64,000 bases of DNA from Asterochloris sp. CNOR1 (lineage: Eukaryota > Chlorophyta > Trebouxiophyceae > Trebouxiales > Trebouxiaceae), in the NCBI GenBank assembly GCA_963969365.1, contig OZ017751.1:620001-684000 (forward strand). Reading direction: 5' to 3'. The notes beneath the pieces are model-generated. The model was given only the letters and a program-made list of their open reading frames with translations. It was not told the origin of the DNA and searched no databases. This document shows, in pieces, positions 28,201 through 40,200 of the stretch. The first letter of the stretch is position 1, and each line of letters begins with the position of its first letter. Position numbers and translations under genes: made by a program.

Positions 28201-31200
28201 CTGCTGCGGGGTTGTCACCGGCAGCAGCACCCACCTGGGGCGCGCTGCTGCTGGTGGCACCGCGCTGTGCGGCCACCTGCAGGGCAGGGCAGGCGTGGTG
28301 CAATGAGAACAGACTCATCACTTCCATGCACTGGACATTGCTGTGGGCCACCATAGCCAGCGTGAACTCCCTGTGCACGAGTGGTAAAACACCATCTCAG
28401 ACGTGTTGCCCTGAGTAATCAGCAGCAGACGGCAGCCAGCAGCTTGACTGAGGTGCGAGCTGCCGCCCAAGGCGGTGGCGCAATCAATAGGCAGACCTCA
28501 ACTGCGATCTTGACCCTGCCTGGAACACCCACCTGGTCTGCAGCAGCAACGCAGCGACAGCAGACCCAGGCACGCCATCAGAATGTCAACTGACCCTGCC
28601 CCGCCTGCCTCAACCGTGCACTTGGTCTGCAGCAATGGAGGGGCCATGCAAGGACCCAGGATGCCAACAGAAGACACACAAAGACTGCGCACCTGCTCTA
28701 TGAGCGCCTGCAGCCGGGCAGCGTGCGCATACTCGCCCAGGCTCTTCTCTGTGAGGATCTTGTGGGCCTTCTGCAGCACTGAGGCCTCGTAGTCCTGCTG
28801 GGCAGCCATCGCCGCCACAAAGGCAGGGCTCTCAGCCAAGCGCAGCATGACCTGCAGCAGGGCACATGCTGCGTGCGCCTGGCCTGAAAGCTGTAAGTGC
28901 AAAGCCGTGCAAGCCACCAGTGCAGGCACAAGGGCTATATCCCAGGCATTGTCACCTGCAGCAGGGAACCGCCGGTCAGCCTGGCTGGTGAGCTGCATGG
29001 ACAAAGGTGTGCAACCAGTATGGCACAGATACAGCCCGCACTCTCCTCTGGCAGAGCGTCACCTGCAGCAGGCAGCAGGCAACAGCCTGTGGGCCTGGCC
29101 AGCAAGCTGCATGTGGAGGTTGTGCAAAGGTATGTGGGTGGCTCAAACAGGAGGGCAGCATCACCTGCAGCGGGCCAAGTTGCGCATTTTGCACTTTTGC
29201 ATTTGCTTGGGCTGGAACCGGAAAGCAAAAGGCTGTGAACAGAAATAAAGCTGGGCGTCCCAGCTGCTGGTCACTGGGCAACACTACTGCAGGACGTGGC
29301 TGCAGTTCCTGCCACATCTTGAGACGTGAGCAGACAGATCAGAGTCATACAAGCTGCGGTCGCAGAGCAGCCTGCCTCTGAAAGTCAACAAGGACCCACC
29401 TCACAGATGGCCAGCAGCAGACGCTTGGGCTGGAAGTTGAGGCTCTTGGGATCCTTCACCTTCAAAGAAGCGCACTGTGGGCCCACCTACAGGTGAAAAT
29501 GGGCTTGTTGACTTCCAGTTGGAAAGCGCAGAGCACAGGGTACACGCCACAGGGGCACCTTGCTGCATGGGCAAGGGCCCTCTCCACAGGACCAATTGAC
29601 AGCTGATCTCCTACCGCCCAGAGATTCTGGATGATTGTCATGGGGGGCCACTGGACCAAGCAAAGATGTGAGCTTGAGCACACAATGACGCTGCACACCA
29701 AATTGCAATGCAGCAAAGACAAGGTCTCAACAAAGCTCAATGCCACCTGTCCAATGAGCCTGCTTGCTCAGCAATTGACTCCACAGCAGATCTGATGGAC
29801 CCGGACTTTCTCATGGCAAAGGAGCGGCAAGCTGGCAAGCAGCCCCAGGAATTGAATGTAGGCATGGGCAGGACCGGCCAGCAGCTCCAGAGTTGGGGGA
29901 AAGGAAAGACACAGGAACTGACCAGAAGCTCAAGGAAGTGGATGGAGGCATAGGCAGCCTGGTGCACCAGGGGCTCCTGTAGGAAGCTCTGCTTAACGGC
30001 AGGGTCAGCCGACAGCTGATTGAGCAGCTGCAGGGTGGTGGTGGCCATGCCCAGGAAGCCCGACCCTGTGCTGCACTGCTGCTCATAGAAGGCTTCCTTG
30101 GCAGCCCGTTCCCTGCAGGTAAGAGGGAAAAGGTATTCAAGGAAGGTTCGACAGAGCTTGGCTAGACATACACGCTGCACTGCTGCTCGCAGGAAGCCTC
30201 CTTGGCAGCGTAGGTGAAGCACCTAACTTCAGTCCTCAAAGTAGCGCTTCGGACATTGGTGTGACAAGATGGAGACACGCTGGTGCCCTTCCTGACCTGT
30301 GCATGGTCACATCCAACCCTGGGCTAGAACAGAAAAGGTGCCCACTGCCAGGCCATCCCCGTTGCCCCCAGCACATCCTGTTGCACAACGGTCAACGTCG
30401 GTCTCACCCAAAGCGCTGCTGCTGCCTCAACGATGTACGGTTTGGAGACCACCATGTCATTCTGCCTGCCCTTCCTGGAAGATGCTACGCAGCAGAGTAG
30501 GCAAAACTCAAACTAGGGCTCACCCTAGATTGTGTGCGGCTCTCAAGCATTCATGCTCTGCTTGCGCTCTCACTGCTCCGCAGACAGGAGTGATTCCTGA
30601 CGAGCAGCCGGCCACCAGTCTTGCCGCCCCTTCCTGATGCTAACCAGCAGGGGAAGCACGGCACAACCCACTGCTGAGCTCACCCAGGCGGTTGCCGCTG
30701 CCAGGCCTCCGTGTCCTGCTTGCTCTTCTCAATGCTGTGCACATCCTGCAGGCGCTCCAGCGAGTCCTTGAGCAGGTAGATCAGGCTGTTGAGTACGGCG
30801 CGCCCAAACTCCGAGAAGACCGACTGCTGCGCGGTGCGGCTGTCCACGTGGGCCAGCTTGGTCAGACTGGCAGCGCACCCTGCAGGGCACAGGCAGGTAG
30901 ACAGCCTTGGCAGGTGCGTCAGGCTGGCAGCACATCCTGCATGCATGACCACCGGCTTGCTCAGGCTGGCAGCACACTCTGCCAGGGGCAGGGAGGCAGG
31001 TGCCATTATGATCTCTGAAAGCTGCAAAGTGCAGTTGCTGAAACTGTTCCACCTGAAGGGCATGGAAGACAACTGCAGGGGGTCAGGCACTGGCCGCAGC
31101 TGGGCAACAACTGCCCCATGCTTGGGGCTGTTGAAGACATCAGTGGCAAGCGAGGGCAGGTGTGGTGGTTGACAGTAGAAGGGAGGTGAGCTCATGACGT

Positions 31201-34200
31201 GTGACACCCCGACAGCTACCAAGCAACGCCAAGCAACCAGGTGTGCCCACCTGGGTCCTTCCAGAGCTCCATGAAGATGCGGTCAATGCAGTTGCGCAGG
31301 CCAAACTTGTCGAAGTTGTCCTGCAGGGCAGACACATGTATTTGTGGTTCAGAGCTTTGCAGCTGCCAGCTCAGGGCCAGGTGCCTCCCGAGCAGTCTGC
31401 TGCCAGGTCAATCAGGGGAGAGAAGCATTGCCTGGTGGGCTCCTGCTCAGTCTCTGCCTCTTCCTTCTGGACGACACCTCTAAGAGTGGGCTGTCCCATT
31501 CCCCTGGTGAGGTGCCACTTTTGCTTCCACAGGCAGTGTGCACGACTGACTGCCTCAGCCTAGACACACAAATCTCTGCCGCTGGGTTAATCAGGCAAGG
31601 CAGCATGGCTCCCTCAGCCCAAGCTCCTCTCCAGCCTGTGGCTCCACAAATGATTGGCATGAGGTCACTGCACACTGAGCATGGCCGACAGCCACTTAGG
31701 CCCACGACTCGTCCCCGTCAACCCACCCAGTACAGTATGCAGCACAGTAAGCTGCTCTGGCTGAGCTGCTCTGCATACAGACCTGCTACCTTGCGTTTCA
31801 TGCAGACAGGGGAGCACATCAAAACATATATCCCAAACCCACCTTGTCCACGTCCAGCCCAACCACATGATCTGCTGCAGCATAGCACCTCATCAATGCC
31901 GGCACCAAATCCTGTTGAGCTGCTCCTGTGCCAAGCACAGCGGCCACAAGGGCAGCCTCCCCCGGACGGTGCAAGGTGGGCCCCAACATCCCTGCATCAG
32001 GGGCAGGTCAGTGGCTTGCAGGTAGATATGTTAGAGATTGCATGCTGTTGGATATTCTGAAGCTCCTCAGTTCTGTCAGGGTGGCATCAGCAAATCTGGA
32101 CAGTGAAAGGCCCGCATAAGCCACACCCTGAATGATCTGCATCATCTGTTCTTTTGCGAGATGAACCAGCATAAGCGCATTAGCTGGACTGGCAGGCGAG
32201 AGGATGCAGCGGCACAGACACCTGCATGTAACATTCAAGCCCTGGAAAGAAGACAGGCAGACGCATTGCATCCCTGCACAACACAGATCTCTGCCTCTGA
32301 CTCAACGAGCACACAGGTGTAACGATAACGGCACAGCACACCCATATCCCATCTGGACCATGCACCCCACAAACTCGCCCAAGTGTTTCTGCAGCCATCT
32401 CACTCAGAAAGCAAGTCCTCAGCTCTGCCACAGAACTCCATGAGCATGGTCAGAGCATGCCCACATTGCGCCTGTGCATCAGCCAAGGTGAGGGGCAGCT
32501 GCACTTGCAGTCCCTGCCATGCGTGTGCAGCGCACACTGATGCTAGGGGCACTCCCATATACTTAGCGCTGCGCCTGCAGATCACAGCTCTGCAGCTGTG
32601 CTGCCAGGGGCTCGAAACCACAATCAAAACCACAAGAGGAGGGCGAAAATCAATCATTACTGCCCGGTATACAAGACACACACAGCAAGCATACATCTTG
32701 GCATTTTGCGCATCCAAGGCTTGAGCAGAGACAGCCCAGCTCCTGCACCGCAATGTGAACACCAGGCATTCCTCACCTAATGCAGCAGCTAAAACCCCAG
32801 ACCCACCTGTGCGCTGGCGCCCATCCAGCTGGGGCGCCATCATCATCAGCAGCAGCTCCACCACCTTGTGATGCACCAGTGCGCTGGCCACCAGATCTGT
32901 GCGCTCCAGCAGCATGACCAGGCAGCTGATCAGGACGTCCAGGCGGCAAGAACCCACCAGTTCAGCCTGCAGGCAGGAACAATTTTGCCTGCTTGTGGCA
33001 GCTAGAAGCACAGCTGCTGTGTGGTGCCAGATCAGGCGCTGGCCAAGAGCTGGCTGTGGGCTGTGCTAGCCTTGTGCCGGGGAGGACAGCCTCTGCTGTG
33101 ACCACAGCTGCTGTCTAACATAGTCTGCAAGACAGTGCCAGGGCCGCGGCGGCCTTGGGTTGAGCTGTGAGAATTTCTGAGGGCCACGCCGTCACCTTGG
33201 AAACACAAGTGGCAAGCCAGAAGGCAAGTGGGTCAGGCAGCTACAGGACACAAGACACACCACTGTTGTTTCCAGTGGCAGGACTCAGCAAGCATGTCAC
33301 CTGCCCCATGCGGATGATGAAGCTGATCCAGGCAGCCAGGTCCCGAACAATCATGTCCGGGATCAGGCCGAAGGCGCGCCGGGCAACCTCAGTTGGCTGG
33401 CGGGACAGCTTCAGCAGCCAGGCCGCCTGCAGGGGCAGCGGGGGGCCTTGCCATGAGCTGCAGGCGGCAGCTTTCAACACTGACGCACGGGCGCCTGCTG
33501 TGAGTGATGTAGATCTGTGTAGGTGCATCTGGCAGCAAAGCCTGTGCGGTGACAGCATGCTGGTATGCATGCAGGACAGACGAACTATGTGGCAGCTGCA
33601 GCATGGTGGTGTCTGCAGTCCAAACGGCCTTCGAAGCTGCAGTGCCCAAGTGCAGTGCACCTGAAACATCCTGGACAGCAATGAGGACTGCTCACCTGGA
33701 GCACCATGAACTGGACTGCTGGGGCTGCCAGCTCTGGGTCCAGCAGCTGGGCAGTGGTGCAGTCACCAAGAAGGTACTGCTCCAGAGCGGCCCCCTGCAG
33801 GGCCAGTTCGGTGACTGATCACAACCCTAGGAGGGATGCAGGGGGTGTGGAACCTGACGACTACTCCACAGTGGACCAGAGCTGCTCTCATGCTGCACAA
33901 GACCATCCAGAAGCAGCACATCTCGTGTGCAAAAGTGCAAGCTAGACCACTGGCTGCTTTTGTCTACCCCTGCCTGTAAGTATGGTGTATGGTATTTGAG
34001 TACTTGACAAGAGTATTGAACACTCAAGTCTTGAATACTTAACAGTTCTTGCCTGCTGAGGAGGTGCCTCCCTGCTGTCCTCCTCATCATGGTCGTTCTG
34101 GTAGTGCCGCCTCATCACATCGGCCAGCTGCAGGAAACGGTTGACTGCAGGAGGCACACTGTGCATTATCAAGCTGAGCTCAGTGGACGGGCGCAGCAAT

Positions 34201-37200
34201 GCAAAAGGGGTTGCACTACTGGCAGCAGCTGAGGTTTTGTGGCATCTGCTCATGACCACAGCAGCTGCAGGGAAGGGCGCTCAGTGCTTACAGGACAGCC
34301 AAGGAAGGTGGCTGAGCTGCACAGATTCCAGCAGGCTGTGGTGGCTTAGTTCGATGCAGCCATGACTGGCATGCTGTGAGAGCATTAGGTGTGGCCGGTG
34401 CGCCAGCCAGGGCCATGGGCTTTGCAGCAGCTGGCATGAGAGGCAGCAAAAGGCTGCGGTGACTGCAAGTACATAAGGAGTATGCAGTGCACCGACCAGG
34501 AATACAGCATGCCACCGGCTTTGTAGCAGCTGGCATGAGTCGCAGCAGAAGGCTGCATTGACGTGCACACTGGCTCCATCAGAGCCTCATCGGACAGCCA
34601 TGGCCCCAGCCCAGCACTGCGGCTGCCTGGTGTGTCAGCACTTCAGGTGCATCCAGACATTTGCTTAGGTTTCTGTGCATGAGCCCGCCTGCTGGCATGA
34701 GCGCTGTGTGGACCATGGTCTGGGTGATGAAGAAGCACTCCGCTACAAAGTGGGCGCTGGAGGGCTCCAGCTGGGCTGCCGAGTCTGGCGGGGTGGTCAG
34801 ATAGGGCGAGCTGGTTCTGGGGGCTGCTTCATCACTGTCTCGACGCGTGCCCACCAGCGTCAGCTGGGTCTCCACACCTGGCAGCCTGCAGGGGAGCAGC
34901 ATTCAAGGCTGAGTCTGCAGCACAATCTGACTGCTGTCATTCTCCACCAGGCGTTGCCACCTCTGCCCCCCCACACACCCCTCCAAAAAAGTTCTTGTGG
35001 TCAGTCCAATTCCAATAATTTGTCCAGACCTGTGAGATTCAGCAGCTGGGGCTGACAGTGCCTAAGCCCAAGCACCCATTTGGGCGATGTGGCATTATAC
35101 CTGGTGCCTGCATGCCACTCCAGGTGGCGTGTTCAAGTCTGGAGGCCTGAGCAGCAAATGCATGACCTCACGTGTAGGCGCCATGAGATACTACAGCTGG
35201 GGTCAGCCAGAGACTCTGTTTGATGCAAAGCAAAATGCGTGTGCTGAGACGCCCTGCCCGAGATCAAGCCTCAATTCAGGCCTCTGAGACTCATCAGGCA
35301 GGCTTCACTTGCATTGAACACGCACGCCAACCTCATAATGCAAGGTCCTATCCAACCCAAACTGCTGTTGTGCCCAGGCAGCCACGCCCTTGCACTAACG
35401 CCTGACTATACGATTCTGCCAACCTATAGACATACCTGCAGGCCCATAAATGCAAACTAACCTACCTGTGTGCCTGTGCCGCATAGTAGCTGGCGTCTAG
35501 CTTGTCCAAGAACCTATCTTCCCCGCCCAGGAAGGGCTTGCAGAAGGAGAGGCACAGCGCCATAGCCCCCAGCGCCAGCCTGTCGCTGACCCCGGAGAGC
35601 ACGTCCTGATCGATGACATGCTTCCCCTCCCCCTTGGCTGTGCGTGACTGACACTGCCCCGCCACAGCCGCCAGCCATGACAGCAGGGCCTCCCTGCCCA
35701 GCCCCTTGGGGCTCACCTGCAGCGCAGAGCAGGGTGTGGGGAGCTTGACAGGTGAGTGGTCTCTAGTGGAGTGCAAAAGCACCATGCCTGTCAGCCATGA
35801 CAGCAGAGCCTTCCCTGCCCAGCCCCATGGAATCACCTGCAGCACAGAAGGGAGAGGTTAGCAATGGCAGTTCCAGTTGCCAATCTCCCACCAGCTGCTG
35901 CCAGCCCAGCCTGGCAGAGGCTCCCACTGCGCCCTTGGGCGTTACCTGCAGCAAGAAGTGGCTGAGACAAAAGCGGTTTGCTTGACGTTCATTTGCCTTC
36001 ACTTTGCGCTCGTACCACTTCCCTGCCCACTACCCAGCAGAGCCTCCCGCTCTAGCCCCTCTATCCTCATCGACAGGATGCTGGGAAGCTGGGCAGCAGT
36101 GTACATAGCAGTCAGGCTGCCCGGAGGCAACAGCCTGCACAGCAGTCACAATGCGCAGAGCCAGATGCAGCGCCTTGTGGTGTAAGCAGATCCTGAGCCC
36201 TCTGTGACGCTCACAAATTTGGACGTACGCGCAGGAGGCTCTGCAGAGCTACAAGTGCTCAGCGATTTGCCGCCATGCTGTGCTCCTCATGCCCAGGGGC
36301 GACAATCCACACACTGACCTTCAGCTTTGCGAGGCGGTCTGCGACGCCATGTGCAGCGCGGTAGCAGTTCCCCAGCATACCGCGCAGATGCCGCATGGTG
36401 CTCATGACTTCCCCACGTTCCTGAGGGTACCGCCTGCAGAGACCACAGACATGCAGTGCATCACTTTGCTGCCCTGCCAGCTGCATGCGTAGTGGAGGAG
36501 AAGAGTGTGCCCCTGCATTGAGTGAAATCTGCACGCACCCCCATGACCCACTGCAAGCCAGGGCAGCAGCTGCTCAATGCAGCAGAGCAGTCACGATGGC
36601 TGGCACACAACATAGGGCACACCATACGTATGCCTTTGGAAAAAACAAGCCCACCTGAGGGTGGTGAAGTTGTCTCTTGCAGGTGACTGCAGCTCTCTGT
36701 AGCGCATCCACGCTGCCACGTCTGGCATGGTGGTCACTGCAGCATCAGCAGCACAGAAATCGACAACAGCTTACAAGGCAGCTCTAAGATGCTGCAGGCC
36801 ATAATATTGACAACAATACACAAGTCAGCCAGTTCAGTCTCTACCCTGCTGCCAGGCAGGGTTGGCAGATCACGACACTGTCTAAGCCAGGAAGTGTTGC
36901 CAGAAACCAGGTTGTTCAATGCTGAGGCATAAGCGAGCACAAGGGTTGGTGGACGCTTCCACCGTGCGGATCAATGAACCTGTAGGCCGTGGGGCACTAC
37001 AAGGTCTGCTTGGCTGGCGGTGGTGCTAAGCCCACAATGTCAAGCGAATGCTGGCAAGCAGCCTGAATGCACTGATTGCGTGTGTGACCGCATCTGCAAA
37101 GCGACTTGGTACAGCTCCTTTGCGTGGAAAGGTGCACCTAGCTGGGATGCCGACCTGACAGCAGAAGTGCAAAAGCAGAGCTGTTCTCCCAGGCTGCCGG

Positions 37201-40200
37201 CGCGGTGCCATTTGCCTTCCATGCCTCAGTCAGCAGGAAGGAGGCCTGCATCAGGGGACACCGGGTCTCATGGTTGGCAGAATGTTGAGCTGCCATGGGA
37301 GCTGTAGAAGCTCCAGCCTTGAGGATGCCCCCACACAACAAGGCAGGCCTCTGGAGCACAGAGCTCAGTGAAGCTGCCAGCCTAGACAAAAAGGCCAGGC
37401 AACTAGGTCACACTGGGTCACTTGAGCACTGTGAACAGGTTGATTGCCAGCCTGATGCGAGGTGGCGTCACAGCTCAGCACCAAGCAATTAGGTGCGCAG
37501 TGGCGACAAGCAACAATTGCAATGGCCAGCCTCATGTCAGGCGCTGGTGCTCAGCAACAGGCAACAGGAGCCACAGGCGAGTGACATGCAGGACCAACTT
37601 GAAGCCCTTTGTTTCAGGCAGAGCTGGTCCCCCCAAGCAGGGCTCACCAAGCAGCGCAGCATGCCGTGAGATTGCATGATCAGGTCTAGAGCGTGCAGCC
37701 TGCCATTTAGACCAGCAGCATCTGTGAGCGGGGCGCTCTTGATGCTGGTCAGCAGCCTGGTCAGCAGTCGCAGCATGGCATCCGGCTTGCACATCAGCTG
37801 GTCCAGAACTGGCGCCAGGGTCTGGGCATGCACCTGACCAGCCGTCTGCAGTGCATCATGCAAATGCCTCAGGCCTCATGTTGTGATGCCCCATACCTGT
37901 GATCTTGGTGTGCAGCAGAAGAGGGCTTGCTGTGAAACGCGCCAGCCCGCCTGTCTGTTGGCCGGTCTGCCTGACCGGCAGCCCATGGGCATGTGTAATT
38001 GCTAGCAACGAGCAGGCTGATGGACTTCTATGGACGTGCTGCCTTGGCAGCCGCAGCAAGAGCAAAATGTGGAAGCCAAACAAGAATTGGTGATCGACAT
38101 AGCTCGTGAGTGTGATCGACATAGCTCGTGAGTAGGCTCCTCGCGGCCAGCAGCACCGTTTGAGGTGGATGGGTGGAGTCAGATTGGTCCAGAGACAGCA
38201 ATCCTGTAGCAAGACTCCCACCACGAGCTCCATGAGCTCCATGCTGGTGCACTCACCCTCAGCCCTTTGCTATGTGACCTCGGTCGTACAAGGACACAGA
38301 TCAGCAGTGCGCCCACTGCCTCATGCAGGGCCCTGAGTATGAAGCGCCCCTTGGGGAAATGAGTCAGCTGCAGCCCCTCACCAGCAGCTCCATGAGCTCT
38401 GTGGTGCTGCGCCCGCCCTCAAAGTAGAGGTCATCCTGGTCATCCTGCTCCACCAGGGTGGCTACCCTTGCCGCCAGGCGCTGCTGGAATCTGCAGGCCA
38501 GTGTGCAGGCAACCTGAGGTCAGGCACAGCCTGGATGAGACAGGACGAGCCAGAGCCTCAAACAACAGCACTAATAGATGCAGTTGGAACCTGCAGGCCA
38601 CACCACAGCAGGTGGGGTCAAGAACCCCAAGCCACATAGAGCCTGGGCCACACTGGGCACCTGCCCCTGACGCTCAGGCTTTGCCTCGCCTGGATATGCC
38701 CCTGAGTCGCGTCATATAGCCACTGGGACATGAGGTGCAAACACAGGTGCATCTTGTGCAACAGCATGAGCAGTAAGGCAGGGTCTGTGTGCAGGCAGCT
38801 CTAGGCTGGCCACATAGCAGTAGCACTCAACAAGAAGCATGAAGACTGACCTGTCCATGATTGAGCTAGCGTCTGCTGGGAGGTTCTTGGACCCCTGCAG
38901 AGCGTTTGCTAGCCGGGCCAGATGCGTGACCAGCGACCGCATGGGGTTCTGGAACCCTGAAGCCAGCCGTGTCTTGACCACGACGTCTATCTGGCTGTCA
39001 TCTGCAGGCAAACACAGTAGCCACGGGAGTTTAAGATGGGATCTTCACTGCTGGGCCGACAGGGCAAGCCGCTTACAGCTTTTGTAGCAGCTTCACCTGC
39101 TGATACACCTGACAGCGCAGGTTTATATCACAAACTGGGCAGCCAGCCTTCGCGGTCACGCTTGCGGTCGCAATGCAGGTGCCTTCAGCAGCTGCATCTG
39201 CAAGGAATCGACAGGGCACACCATAGCCGCTTGCTGCGTGTCTGTGGACCAGCAGACACAGATGAAGCGTCAGGTGGCTTTGCAACGGCTTCAATGACTG
39301 GCATGCACAGTCAGGTAGATTTACCATGCCTTGCAGCAGACCAAGACTGAGTAGGCTAGCAACTGCCCTAGCAGGGTACTGCACAGCAACTTGCTGCTGC
39401 CCAAGATCCACTTTTTGCCTCTGCGTCAGGTAACAGCAACAGCGTCATGTAGCTTCTGCCCCGACAGCGCATGCACAGCACACTCCCATGCACCAAGCCT
39501 TGTATCAGCCCAAGGAAAGTGAGCAGCCTGCTGTTTTACTTGTACAACAGCATCCTGCTGGTGCTCACCCAGGAGCCACCTCATGCCACCTCTGCGGTCC
39601 AGCCGACAGCTACATCGTCATGCGGCTGCTGCAACTGCTTTACGAGCCAGCATGCACAGCAGATGACCATCTAGGCACATGCTGTGCAGCACCTCAACAC
39701 AGCTGAGCAGGGGTGCAGGTAGCATGCCACAGAGGCTAGCAGCCTCACCCAGCAACCACTTGCTGCTGCCTCCAGGGTCCAGCCTGATGCGCAGGGTCAG
39801 CCCGCGACCCCCAGCTGCCCCTACACCAGCCCCCTGGGCTGTCTCAACCTTGGTATTGAAGGCCTGCCCCAGCAACTCCATCGCCAGCAGCTCATGCTCT
39901 GGCAAGAACAGGACGCCCTTGGCACCCTCGCCTGGCTCCTGCTTGGGGTCCAGCTGCCCCAGGGTGTTGCTCAGCCAGGCAGGCATGGGCGGGGGGCCCT
40001 TGGGCTTGGCTGGCACTGGCTGGCGCCGCTGCTGCTGGCGCAGGTGCGCTGCAGCAGCAGCCCCCGCTGGTTGAGCCGCAGCCGCTTGCGCTGCTGGGGT
40101 GATGCCAGCAAGCAGGCTGGCCAGCTGTTGAGCTGTGATCTGGCCTCCTTGCTGCTGGCCAGCACCTGCAATAAGTTGCATAGCACCATGTGTGCCACCA

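Noticed and set aside
25268-28277. A separate small BIRC6-like gene starting at 28277
   Set aside because: The exon begins at a TGCAG acceptor in the same phase as the E4 exon before it, with no start codon in a good context and only about 415 bp between. Not fully excluded; kept as the main alternative.
28278-28691. A missed U-box exon between the E4 core and the E2 domain
   Set aside because: I read the minus strand in all frames across this gap and found no segment with the U-box pattern (acidic-Pro hydrophobics, DP-(I/V)-M, RHL, CPFN).
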